23,432 nt of DNA, taken from positions 1 to 23,432 of the forward strand of contig OMIJ01000049.1 in NCBI GenBank assembly GCA_900299065.1, read 5' to 3'. How positions within the stretch are numbered: position 1 is the stretch's first letter; each line of letters begins with the position of its first letter. The stretch is from Hyphomicrobiales bacterium. GTDB taxonomy: Bacteria > Pseudomonadota > Alphaproteobacteria > Rhizobiales > Beijerinckiaceae. The notes below the pieces were generated by a model. It searched no databases and had not been told where the DNA came from. It was given only the letters and a program-made list of their open reading frames with translations. Shown one piece after another: positions 1 through 7,244 of this stretch. Position numbers and translations under genes: made by a program.

Positions 1-61
1 AAAATTGGCGCAAGGAAAATCGCACCATCATTGCTGTTTTGCATGATCTTGCGCCAATTTT
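1..61. repeat. Perfect 14-bp inverted repeat flanking a 33-bp inverted segment
   Basis: Bases 1-14 (aaaattggcgcaag) are the exact reverse complement of bases 48-61. The 33 bases between them are in the orientation opposite to that needed by the surrounding ABC ATPase gene. The left arm begins exactly at base 1, so its true length cannot be seen. Confidence 0.95.
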
Positions 62-590
62 GTATAAGCTCCAGCAGATCGACAATGGTGCGATCATCAA
101 CTGCGGCAAAAGGCTCATCGAGCAAAAGCACAGAGGCATCTTGTAGGATCAGACGCGCAAATAACATGCGCTGCATTTGCCCGCCCGACAAAGTGCCAAT
201 CAATCTGTCCTGAAAGCCCGATAAGCCAACGCTGGCAAGAGCCGCGTCAATCTTTTCTCTGGCCGTGCGATCCAGCCGGCCAAAAGCACCTAACCTCCGC
301 CACAGGCCCATTGCAACGAGCTCCAGCACAGAAATGGGAAAGGAACGATCCATATCCGCACTCTGGGGCAGATAAGCGAGATCTTGTGCGTATTGCTTCT
401 GCCAGCTGATCGAGCCCGACAAGGGTTTGATCAAGCCGACAAGGCCTTTGAGCAAGGTTGATTTACCAGCGCCATTGGGGCCGCAAACAGCCAGAGCTTC
501 GCCTTGCACGATTTTGCCGGTGAGGTGATGAATTGCGGGATGACGCTCATAGCCCAAAGTCAGATCTTTGAGATCAACAATCACGCTCAT
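1..590 (-). CDS. Metal (zinc-type) ABC transporter ATP-binding protein, partial at the left edge and carrying a short internal inversion
   Basis: This is the cytoplasmic ATPase of an ABC importer of the zinc/manganese (ZnuC-like) family; the Zur box upstream of its operon points to zinc. Seen in the translation from ATG 590: Walker A GPNGAGKST (residues 37-45), Q-loop LPQS (74-77), signature LSGGQMQR (134-141) and Walker B VLLLDEPF (154-161). The start lies 2 bases after the stop of the His-rich gene, so the two are probably translationally coupled. After codon 181 the expected switch/H-loop is absent. Instead bases 15-47 read an unrelated peptide, while the opposite strand of the same bases encodes RTIIAVLHD, the canonical H-loop. 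The segment is 33 bp (11 codons), so the frame stays open. The gene continues beyond the window and no permease is visible. I am sure of the family; whether the gene is truly damaged or the end is an assembly fault is open. Confidence 0.88.
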   Translation of the reverse strand, partial: MSVIVDLKDLTLGYERHPAIHHLTGKIVQGEALAVCGPNGAGKSTLLKGLVGLIKPLSGSISWQKQYAQDLAYLPQSADMDRSFPISVLELVAMGLWRRLGAFGRLDRTAREKIDAALASVGLSGFQDRLIGTLSGGQMQRMLFARLILQDASVLLLDEPFAAVDDRTIVDLLELIQNWRKIMQNSNDGAIFLAPI

Positions 591-592
591 GA

Positions 593-811
593 TCAAATAT
601 CCATTACCAGAAATACGCTGGCACAGATCAAGGCGATCAGCAGCAAAGCCCCGACCAGGCGCTCCATTCCTGAGAGTCCAAGCAAGGACCAGTGTGCGGT
701 ATAGCCAGAAGAGGCCAGGCGCGGGTCTGGCGCATGGCTATGAGGGTGAGAATGCTCGTGATGATCATGCCCGCGGCTGTGATCATGGCTATGATCATGG
801 GAGGAAGTCAT
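593..811 (-). CDS. Small histidine-rich, C-terminally anchored membrane protein in a Zur-type operon
   Basis: A 72-residue protein that I do not recognise as a named family. The N-terminal 26 residues contain 11 histidines in HDH and HSH patterns, typical of Zn/Ni-binding tracts. A linker of about 25 residues follows, then one hydrophobic segment (about 52-70, LVGALLLIALICASVFLV) that ends almost at the C-terminus, so it would be tail-anchored. It is the first gene after a perfect Zur palindrome and stops 2 bases before the metal ABC ATPase start, which supports a shared transcript. Inference: a zinc-binding accessory or buffer for the ABC importer. The ATG at 811 is only 12 bases from the Zur palindrome and has no Shine-Dalgarno sequence. 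A later start at an internal Met would lose the His tract. Confidence 0.7.
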   Translation of the reverse strand: MTSSHDHSHDHSRGHDHHEHSHPHSHAPDPRLASSGYTAHWSLLGLSGMERLVGALLLIALICASVFLVMDI

Positions 812-823
812 GGAAACCCGGGG

Positions 824-840
824 ATGTTATATTATAACAT
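824..840. promoter_or_regulatory. Zur box
   Basis: The sequence ATGTTATATTATAACAT is a perfect 17-bp palindrome with 8-bp arms around a central T, at 832. It matches the known proteobacterial Zur operator core TGTTATAnTATAACA. On the minus strand it contains TATAAT (836-831), a consensus -10 hexamer pointing toward the His-rich gene and ATPase, so bound Zur would directly block the promoter. I see no convincing -35 at the right spacing. Confidence 0.85.
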
Positions 841-883
841 TACTGTCCTAGCACGGGCACAATGCTGGATCAATCTTGCTGGA

Positions 884-2149
884 TTAATCACGGAAGTCTT
901 GGGTCACTCCGGAAGAACCCAGCACGCCCTGAGCGGCAGCCAATCCGGTCTGCCAGGCGCCATGCACGGTTGAAAAACCATGGACCGCACAAGCCTCACC
1001 CGCAAAGTAGAGGCGATCGGCCACAGCTTCGGCCAAAATGCGCCGCTCATGCCAATGATTGATCCTGGCATGAGAATAGGCCCCCATGGCATGAGGATCA
1101 CTTGCCCAGCGACTGGCTTTGACGAGGCGCAGACGCGCTTGAATGCCCGAGCCCAAAAGTGCGGCCAATTCTGTGATGGCAAAATCGGCCATTCCAGCCT
1201 CGCCCTCGCGCTCAATATCGCGCGCGAATGCGCCACCAAAATAGGCTTCGATTAAATTGCGCCCAAAGGGGCGCAGATGATAGCCCGCTGTTGCTATGCG
1301 CTCACGTGATCCAATGAGGCGACTATCGGGCGCAAATTCCTCCGGCTGATCGAGCGCAAGAAATAATTTATTGGCATAGCCGAGAGGCAAATGCGTTGCG
1401 GCATTGATCTTGTCTGGCAGAGCAGGTGTGAAACGAATGGCCTCACGCGCCAGAAGATTAGTGGGCAGAGTGATAATCACCTTGCGCGCTGCAAGATTGC
1501 CGAGCGCTGTCTCAATGCGCAGCACTGCTCCAATATGATTAACCCCAGTGACAGGACAATCATAGACAATGGGCAAAGTGCGGGCGAGCTGTTCAAACAA
1601 AGCGCCATAGCCGGTTGGCAGACGCCAATTGACTTCCGTATCGTGATAAGCGTCAAAATCCTTTGCCGAGAGACCCTCAAGCTCAATGCCATTCACAAAG
1701 CTCGAGACTGTATTGATCATCGCATTCCAGCGATTTCCAGGCTCCAAACACATGGCCGCAGCAGAATCTGCTTGCGCCTGCGCAGCCTGAGAAACACGAG
1801 CAAAATAGGCTGCCATGGCAGCCCAGAATGCGCGCTGTTCGCTCAGCGGATAAAGATGCTCTGGCATGGGCTTTTGCCATGGCGGCGTCGAGCGATCAAT
1901 GACTAGGCCTTGGGACTCAGCAATAGAAACAAGCGGATTGCGATCGGCTGAATGAAGCCAGCCTGCGCCCATATCAATGGGCGCGATTGCATCTCTCTGT
2001 GTCCAGGCGCGACCGCCGGGGCGGTGGCGTGCTTCCAGCACAAGAATTTGCAGATTGGATGAGGCAAGACTCAGCGCTGCCGCAAGGCCTGCTGCGCCCG
2101 CGCCAATAATGACCGCATCATATTGCAAAGCAAAATTGGCCATGGCCAA
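884..2149 (-). CDS. FAD-dependent amine oxidase (flavin monoamine oxidase family)
   Basis: A 421-residue flavoprotein of the amine oxidase family (PF01593 type), expected to oxidise a primary or secondary amine to imine/aldehyde plus hydrogen peroxide in the cytoplasm. Visible features are the N-terminal dinucleotide-binding motif GAGAAG (16-21), the ribose-binding Glu39 followed by RHRPGGRAW (41-49), and the C-terminal FAD-binding block YFAGEACAVHGFSTVHGAW at about residues 380-400. No signal peptide is seen. Two in-frame ATGs (2149 and 2143) compete and neither has a strong ribosome-binding site. It follows the small membrane protein gene by 66 bases on the same strand. The substrate cannot be read from sequence; polyamines are possible, since polyamine synthesis genes lie a few kb away, but this is inference only. 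Confidence 0.85.
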   Translation of the reverse strand: MAMANFALQYDAVIIGAGAAGLAAALSLASSNLQILVLEARHRPGGRAWTQRDAIAPIDMGAGWLHSADRNPLVSIAESQGLVIDRSTPPWQKPMPEHLYPLSEQRAFWAAMAAYFARVSQAAQAQADSAAAMCLEPGNRWNAMINTVSSFVNGIELEGLSAKDFDAYHDTEVNWRLPTGYGALFEQLARTLPIVYDCPVTGVNHIGAVLRIETALGNLAARKVIITLPTNLLAREAIRFTPALPDKINAATHLPLGYANKLFLALDQPEEFAPDSRLIGSRERIATAGYHLRPFGRNLIEAYFGGAFARDIEREGEAGMADFAITELAALLGSGIQARLRLVKASRWASDPHAMGAYSHARINHWHERRILAEAVADRLYFAGEACAVHGFSTVHGAWQTGLAAAQGVLGSSGVTQDFRD

Positions 2150-2215
2150 GACTGTGATGAAAATGGACTGTTATGAGACCGACCCCGCTGCGCCGATGAT
2201 CAGCCGCGTCAGATA

Positions 2216-2476
2216 TCAGCCCCGCAAGGGCTCCACCTTGAGGGCAGCGCGCACGAAATAATAAAGCCCGACAAGACCCAAAAGGCCGCCCAGAATTTCA
2301 ACAATCGTGCTGACAAAGGGCGGCAATTGGAACAGGCCACCAATGGCCCAACCTGCTGCCCAAGATACCCCCACCAATTCAGTGCCCACTAGAATGGCCA
2401 CGCTGACAATGGTGATCAGATTTTCGATATGCAGGGGCTTTTGGTCGGCCAATTTCATCTCCGGCCCAATGGGCAT
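2216..2476 (-). CDS. Small two-helix membrane protein, unknown function
   Basis: About 86 residues from ATG 2476. The frame stays open upstream to a TTG at 2515, and a further ATG at 2458 is possible but GGAG abuts it directly. I recognise no family. Two hydrophobic segments are visible: one around NLITIVSVAILVGTELVGVSW and one around TIVEILGGLLGLVGLYYFV, joined by a short Gly/Pro-containing loop, with a basic C-terminal tail. The gene sits between the nickel/cobalt transporter (60 bases upstream by this start) and the amine oxidase on the same strand, so it may belong to the same transcript. Its role is unknown. Confidence 0.6.
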   Translation of the reverse strand: MPIGPEMKLADQKPLHIENLITIVSVAILVGTELVGVSWAAGWAIGGLFQLPPFVSTIVEILGGLLGLVGLYYFVRAALKVEPLRG

Positions 2477-2536
2477 TTGCTGATCTTGTCTATACCAAAG
2501 CCCTGGCCAGTGCAAAATTCTTTCAGGGGATCTCCC

Positions 2537-3673
2537 TCAGCCCGCCCCGGCCATGGAGCCAAAGAGCAGCGTCGCTCCCAGACCAAAGACCAGACAGGCC
2601 GCAGCAAATTCAAAGCCCCGCGTGATCATCAAGCCTCGCCCGGACGCGCCATTGGTCAGGCGCAGCGCCAGAGATTTGGCAAAGACGGCCATGGCCGCCA
2701 AAGCCCCCGTAGTGATGGCCGTACCCAGCGACATGGCGAGAGTTGCTCCAACGCCAGCCCAGAATATGCCCTGCGCCAAAGCAAAGACCAAAACCAGAAT
2801 GGCCCCCGAGCAGGGCCGCGATCCGGCGGTAATGACAGTGGCAAGCGCTGTGCCCCAGCGAAAGCCCTCCCCCAAAGTGCTGGCATCGGGCGCATGAAAA
2901 TGGCCGCAATGCTCATCATGTACATGCTCTTCAACTTGCGGTGCTGCATGCTTATGGCCGTGATCATGATGATGATCGTGATGGTCATAATTGACATGAT
3001 GATCATGGTCGTGATGCGCGTGATCATGGCCTTGGTCATGTCCATGCGCATGGTGGTGGTGATCATGATGATCATGATGATCGTGTTGACCGGCGCTATG
3101 AGGAGCGCGCGGCACCATAAACAAAGCAAAGAAACTGCGACCCTTGGTCCAGATGAGATAGAGACCGAGCAAGGCTATGCCGGCATAGGAAGCTGTCTCG
3201 ACAAAACTTGCCGCATCTTTCATGCGTTGCGCTGTGGCATTGAGCAAGAGCGCTAGAACGCCCACAATGGCGATGGCAACAAGGCCCTGCAATAAAGCCG
3301 CCAGAAAAGATATAACCAGACCGCGGCGCAAGGCACTTTCATTGGCCAACATATAAGAGGCGACCACGGCCTTGCCATGTCCAGGACCCGCGGCATGAAA
3401 CACACCATAGGCAAAGCTCAGGCTGGCCAGCGACCAAAATCCTGCCGCATCATTTTTGACAGCGCGTATGGCACCGCTCAACATGCGCTCGAATTCAGCC
3501 TGTTTGGCAAGGATCCAGCCCGCTATGCCGCTGGCATTGCCTCCTCCCTCGGCTATGCCAACACTGAAGGGATTGCGCGCCTGCGCCAAAGCCTCATAGG
3601 CGCCAGCAAATAAGAAGAAGCCTGACAGAAACAACAGCAGAAGAAGAGCGAAGCGAGAATAATGTGTCCTCAT
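2537..3673 (-). CDS. NicO/RcnA-family nickel/cobalt transporter with a His-rich cytosolic or periplasmic loop
   Basis: A 378-residue inner-membrane protein of the NicO family (RcnA-like high-capacity nickel/cobalt transport). The start at 3673 was chosen because GTGAGG lies just upstream and the ATG follows the DUF1007 stop by 7 bases; a longer start at 3703 would overlap that gene. Order of features: N-terminal hydrophobic/signal segment (8-30), first helical block with HAAGPGHGK (93-101), more helices to about 185, a loop at 197-260 with about 31 histidines, then a second block with GSRPCSGAILVL (284-295) and C-terminal helices. The HxxGPGHxK-type motif and the RPCSG motif are hallmarks of the family. 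RcnA proteins usually carry such a His-rich loop. Adjacency to a DUF1007 protein is a known recurring pairing. Direction of transport and metal are not provable here; no RcnR or NikR gene is nearby. Confidence 0.88.
   Translation of the reverse strand: MRTHYSRFALLLLLFLSGFFLFAGAYEALAQARNPFSVGIAEGGGNASGIAGWILAKQAEFERMLSGAIRAVKNDAAGFWSLASLSFAYGVFHAAGPGHGKAVVASYMLANESALRRGLVISFLAALLQGLVAIAIVGVLALLLNATAQRMKDAASFVETASYAGIALLGLYLIWTKGRSFFALFMVPRAPHSAGQHDHHDHHDHHHHAHGHDQGHDHAHHDHDHHVNYDHHDHHHDHGHKHAAPQVEEHVHDEHCGHFHAPDASTLGEGFRWGTALATVITAGSRPCSGAILVLVFALAQGIFWAGVGATLAMSLGTAITTGALAAMAVFAKSLALRLTNGASGRGLMITRGFEFAAACLVFGLGATLLFGSMAGAG
2940..3095. repeat. Low-complexity GATCATG/ATGATG tract
   Basis: Imperfect short repeats of the type gatcatgatgatcatg. 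They are the DNA image of the His/Asp codons (CAT, CAC, GAT) of the transporter loop on the minus strand. The tract is prone to slippage and to misassembly. Confidence 0.75.
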
Positions 3674-3680
3674 GAACGCC

Positions 3681-4334
3681 TCACGGACATTTGACGAGCA
3701 CATGGCCCGCCATTTTCAAGCCAAAATCAAGACCCGGCGCAAGGCCCGAGCGCGCTGATTCATCCAAAATCTTGCGATCATCCGCATTCAGAGGGGCTGG
3801 GGCCATGATTTTGGCCACACAGCCCTTGGGCGCATTTTTAAGCGTGATGGAGCTTTCCTTTTCCAGATCGAAAGCAACAAAATAGCTGGGATCAAAAACC
3901 TGAAAGGCAAATTTCTCATCCGGCACGGCCGGTGTTTTCAACGGCAGAAAGAATTGCAGGGTCACCAATTTATCCTTACCCGTGCTTTGCCACATGGCAT
4001 AATCACTGGGCGGGGCCATTTCCGCTTTGGACCCGGCAATCCGCACAAAGGTAAAATAATCAAATTCTTCCAGCGCTTCGACATTGGATTTCGCTATGGG
4101 GATCAATTCCTCTCTTGTGGGCGCATCAGGATTGCGGCCAACACCCTGTGTCACAAAAGCCGAATAGAGATCGTCAAAAGTCCATTGATGCAAAATGCCG
4201 GTCATCTTGCCTTCGTTAAAGACGAGATCAACTTTCACATCGACGAAGACATGGGGATGGGCATTGGCGAGACGTGTTCCCCCAGCAAGAAATATCACAA
4301 GACCCGCCAGGCAAAGAAAGAACCGAAAGCGCAT
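3681..4334 (-). CDS. DUF1007 family periplasmic protein, partner of the NicO transporter
   Basis: A 217-residue exported protein of the DUF1007 family. From ATG 4334 the protein opens with MRFRFFLCLAGLVIFLAGG, a clear signal peptide ending near ANA, and the mature form begins with the family hallmark HPHVFVDVKVDLVF (about residues 26-39). The open frame extends upstream to 4421, but that stretch is hydrophilic and would bury the signal peptide, so the shorter start is preferred. The mature part has the usual family length. It is 7 bases upstream of the NicO transporter and surely co-transcribed with it. DUF1007 proteins are described as uncharacterised periplasmic components of metal transport; the His-containing mature N-terminus fits metal binding. 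That role is inference. Confidence 0.82.
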   Translation of the reverse strand: MRFRFFLCLAGLVIFLAGGTRLANAHPHVFVDVKVDLVFNEGKMTGILHQWTFDDLYSAFVTQGVGRNPDAPTREELIPIAKSNVEALEEFDYFTFVRIAGSKAEMAPPSDYAMWQSTGKDKLVTLQFFLPLKTPAVPDEKFAFQVFDPSYFVAFDLEKESSITLKNAPKGCVAKIMAPAPLNADDRKILDESARSGLAPGLDFGLKMAGHVLVKCP

Positions 4335-4601
4335 GGGATTAGTGTCCTGATCAAGCAGCCTCAGTGCGGCTTTGGGCAGCAAGGCAAAGGAGAGTTTCCT
4401 CTCTTCGTGCTGATCTTGCAAGCGGCATCAATCCGCCCTGCTTTTGGGTAGAATCTTCACAATCAGACATTATCAATTGACCTGACGGGTAGAAGCTGGC
4501 ACAGGCCCTGTCAGGGATCATTTTGTTCCCTTTCACTAAATTGGGCTTTGCCATAGAGATATCCAATCGACCGCCCGAAGGGCTATTACGGGGAGCGGTG
4601 C
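4335..4601. other. Divergent intergenic region between the DUF1007-NicO operon and corA
   Basis: No gene is supported here. It must hold the promoters of both flanking units, but neither shows a clear -35/-10 pair (TTGACC at 4477-4482 has no good -10). The only structure seen is an imperfect inverted repeat, CCTGACGGG (4481-4489) against CCCTGTCAGG (4506-4515), with one bulged base. There is no Zur-like palindrome. CorA has a good ribosome-binding site (GGGGAG, about 7 bases before ATG). Confidence 0.5.
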
Positions 4602-5606
4602 ATGCTGCGCATCTATACAAGAGAGGCAGATCATCTTGTCCCGCGCGACATTGATCTTGCCACATCGCCGCAAACCTCCCTGCCAGTCGAGACTTCGCCC
4701 TGGATCGATTTGTTCAATCCCAGTTCCGAAGAAGATCGTTTCGTAGAAACGCTGGTTGGCATTTCCATTCCCACACGCGAGGAAATGCAGGAAATCGAGG
4801 TCTCCTCGCGCCTGTATAATGAGAATGGCGCCGAATTCATGACTTTTACGGCGCTGATCAATCTCGATACGGATACGCCCGCCACCTCGCCCATTACGCT
4901 GATCCTGAAAGACACAACGCTCATTACCGTGCGCTATGCCGAGCCGCGCCCCTTTCTGACCTTTGCCATGCGGGGACAAAGACCAGGCGGCGTGCCCTGC
5001 GCAACGGGCGAGCAAGTGATGATTGGCCTGATCGAGGCTTTAATTGATCGCATTGCAGATGCGCTAGAGCGGGTTGGATTCAAGATTGACTCCATCTCCC
5101 GCGATGTCTTCCATCACGATGATAAGAATGGCCGCACCTCCAAAAGCCGCGATTTTCAACGCGCCATTGTCGAGATTGGACGAGAGGGCGATCTACTCTC
5201 CCTGATCAGAGAAAGTCTGGTCAGCCTCAATCGCGTGATGACTTATCATGCCGCCGTTTTTGAGACTGAAGCGGGGATAAGAGGCGAGGGACGCGCACGT
5301 GTGCGCACCAATCTGCGCGACATTGCCGCTTTGACTGATCACAATTCCTATCTGACAACCAAGATCAATTTCATGCTCGATGCCACTTTGGGGCTGATCA
5401 ATCTGGAGCAGAATCAAATTATCAAAATCTTTTCGATTGCCGCTGTCTGTTTGATGCCGCCCACTCTGGTGGCCTCTATCTATGGAATGAATTTCAAACA
5501 TCTCCCAGAACTGGATTTTGAATATGGCTATCCCATGGCCCTCATTCTGATGGCGATAACGGCGATTTTGCCGGTCTGGTATTTCCGGCGGCGCGGCTGG
5601 CTCTAA
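4602..5606 (+). CDS. corA: CorA-type magnesium/cobalt channel
   Basis: A 334-residue inner-membrane divalent-cation channel of the CorA family (Mg2+, also Co2+ and Ni2+). The long N-terminal cytoplasmic domain is followed by two helices at the C-terminus. The selectivity motif YGMNFKHLPEL starts at residue 294 with GMN at 295-297, placed right after the first helix (IFSIAAVCLMPPTLVASI); the second helix is PMALILMAITAILPVWYF, and the chain ends with the basic tail RRRGWL, as is usual. Length agrees with the family. It is a single-gene unit converging on homospermidine synthase with 15 bases between the stops. No M-box or other riboswitch is seen upstream. Confidence 0.93.
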   Translation: MLRIYTREADHLVPRDIDLATSPQTSLPVETSPWIDLFNPSSEEDRFVETLVGISIPTREEMQEIEVSSRLYNENGAEFMTFTALINLDTDTPATSPITLILKDTTLITVRYAEPRPFLTFAMRGQRPGGVPCATGEQVMIGLIEALIDRIADALERVGFKIDSISRDVFHHDDKNGRTSKSRDFQRAIVEIGREGDLLSLIRESLVSLNRVMTYHAAVFETEAGIRGEGRARVRTNLRDIAALTDHNSYLTTKINFMLDATLGLINLEQNQIIKIFSIAAVCLMPPTLVASIYGMNFKHLPELDFEYGYPMALILMAITAILPVWYFRRRGWL

Positions 5607-5621
5607 ATTACTCGGCTTTAA

Positions 5622-7055
5622 TCAGCGCACGAGAATATTGCGAAACTGCCAGGGATCAGTGGCGTCAATATCCTCAGGGAAAAAGCCCGGGCGATCGGTC
5701 AAAGGCGTCCAGTCTGTATATGCACCAATGACGGGGCCCAGATAGGGCAATTGCACCTCAAGGCAGCGACGAAAATCCATTTCATCAGCTTCGACTATTC
5801 CTACTTGCGGATTTTCCAGCGCCCAAACCATGCCTGCCAGAACAGCCGAGGTCACCTGCAGGCCTGTTGCATTTTGATAAGGTGCAATGCGACGCGTCTC
5901 TTCAACGGACAATTGCGAACCATACCAATAGGCATTTTTCTCATGACCAAACAATAAAACGCCCAGTTCATCTATGCCATCAACAATTTCAGTCTCCGAC
6001 AAAATGTGATGCTCCTCCTGCATCTGTCCGGCACGACCAAACATTTCATGCAAGGACAGCACAGCATCATTGCAAGGGTGATAGGCATAATGACAAGTGG
6101 GGCGGTAAATGGCCTCATTCTTGTCATTGCGCAGGGTCAGATAATCAGAAATGGAAATGGCTTCATTATGCGTGACCAGAAACCCAAATTGCGCTTGCGC
6201 TGTTGGTGTCCATGAACGCACTCTGGTATTTGCGCCGGGCTGATTGATATAAATCGCTGCTCCGCAGCCCTTATCATGCAGGCCGACATTGGCCGGTTGC
6301 CATTTTTCATGCGTGCCCCAACCCAATTCTGCAGGCTGCATGCCTTCGGACAAAAAGCCTTCGACTGACCATGTATTGACGAAGACATTTTGCGGCTTGG
6401 GATGACGCGCGCGCTGGGTGTCGCGTTCGGCAATGTGAATGCCCTTGACGCCCAAGCGCTGCGCCAATTGCGCCCAATCGGTGCGCGTTTGCGGGTCTTG
6501 ATGTTGAAGGCCCAAATCCTGCGCAAGATTCATAAGCGCTTGTTTGACAAACCAGGAGACCATGCCTGGATTGGCCCCACAGCAAGAGACTGCCGTTGAC
6601 CCGCCGGGCTTGCGGCGGCGCGCCTCCAAAATGGTTTCGCGCAGAGCATAATTGGTGCGCGCGCCCGCTCCCATGGATTTGTCAAAATAAAAACCGGGCC
6701 AGGGTTCAACTACAGTATCAATGTAAAGAGTCCCAAGCTCACGCGATAATTCCATAATGTCGAGCGAGGATGTATCTACCGAGAGATTGGCGCAAAAGCC
6801 TTGCCCGCCGCCTTGAGTTAAAAGAGGCGTGAGAATTTCACGATAATTCTCACGCGTGAGAGCGACTTTTTCAAACCGCAGGCCGCGCTCATCGAGCAGA
6901 GCGCGCTGGCTATCATCGGGATCAATCACCACAAAGCGGCTGCGGTCAAAATCGAAATGACGTTCAATCAAAGGCAAAGTGCCACGGCCAATGGAACCAA
7001 ATCCGATCATCACGATCGGGCCATCAATGCGACCATGCAAAGGCCATTGCGTCAT
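5622..7055 (-). CDS. hss: Homospermidine synthase (EC 2.5.1.44)
   Basis: A cytoplasmic NAD+-dependent enzyme that joins two putrescines (or putrescine and spermidine) into sym-homospermidine with release of ammonia or diaminopropane. ATG 7055 is chosen because GGAG lies 7 bases upstream; an in-frame GTG at 7067 overlaps that site. This start gives 477 residues. Seen: Rossmann motif GFGSIG (18-23), Asp94, Glu117 in VVEPW, Asn162 in GANPGM, Glu210, Trp229 in NTWSVEG and Glu237. From memory, these fall at the same numbers as active-site residues described for the Blastochloris viridis enzyme, where Trp229 makes a cation-pi contact with the substrate. It lies downstream of ornithine decarboxylase, which supplies putrescine, with 189 bases between the genes. 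Confidence 0.95.
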   Translation of the reverse strand: MTQWPLHGRIDGPIVMIGFGSIGRGTLPLIERHFDFDRSRFVVIDPDDSQRALLDERGLRFEKVALTRENYREILTPLLTQGGGQGFCANLSVDTSSLDIMELSRELGTLYIDTVVEPWPGFYFDKSMGAGARTNYALRETILEARRRKPGGSTAVSCCGANPGMVSWFVKQALMNLAQDLGLQHQDPQTRTDWAQLAQRLGVKGIHIAERDTQRARHPKPQNVFVNTWSVEGFLSEGMQPAELGWGTHEKWQPANVGLHDKGCGAAIYINQPGANTRVRSWTPTAQAQFGFLVTHNEAISISDYLTLRNDKNEAIYRPTCHYAYHPCNDAVLSLHEMFGRAGQMQEEHHILSETEIVDGIDELGVLLFGHEKNAYWYGSQLSVEETRRIAPYQNATGLQVTSAVLAGMVWALENPQVGIVEADEMDFRRCLEVQLPYLGPVIGAYTDWTPLTDRPGFFPEDIDATDPWQFRNILVR

Positions 7056-7197
7056 TTTTTTCTCCACTCAACAAATCACAAGGCCCTGCCCCGGCGCTCA
7101 AGCAGCGGAGTTTGGGCCACACGCGGGATGGATAAATCCAGACAGTGCGACATCAGATGTCTGTCCGAAATTTATGCGCTGCATTGACGCAGCCTAA

Positions 7198-7244
7198 CCC
7201 CGCGCGGCAGACGCGCGGGGCTCATTCAGCCTGGCTGAGGCTGA
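7198..7244 (-). terminator. Tandem hairpins after ornithine decarboxylase
   Basis: Directly after the decarboxylase stop, the minus-strand RNA can form a 7-bp hairpin (TCAGCCT / AGGCTGA, 7226-7244), then a perfect all-G/C 9-bp hairpin (CCCCGCGCG / CGCGCGGGG with a 5-base loop, 7198-7220). The T-run after it is short (TTAGG), so it may be a weak terminator or a transcript-stabilising and processing structure between the two polyamine genes. Confidence 0.55.

Noticed and set aside
1391..1906. Plus-strand 171-codon open frame
   Set aside because: Lies entirely inside the amine oxidase gene on the other strand; the composition is that of a shadow frame.
2940..3095. Possible CRISPR or satellite repeat
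   Set aside because: The units are short, irregular and without spacers; they are explained by His/Asp codons of the transporter loop.
2429..3256. Plus-strand 275-codon open frame opposite the NicO gene
   Set aside because: It is the antisense of the transporter, including its His-rich repeat, which reads as Met/Ile/Val runs. The minus-strand frame has clear family motifs.
4335..4421. Longer N-terminus of the DUF1007 protein
   Set aside because: It would place about 29 hydrophilic residues in front of a clear signal peptide.
4536..5015. Minus-strand 159-codon open frame
   Set aside because: Antisense to corA and its upstream region; the CorA frame carries the GMN motif and a good ribosome-binding site.
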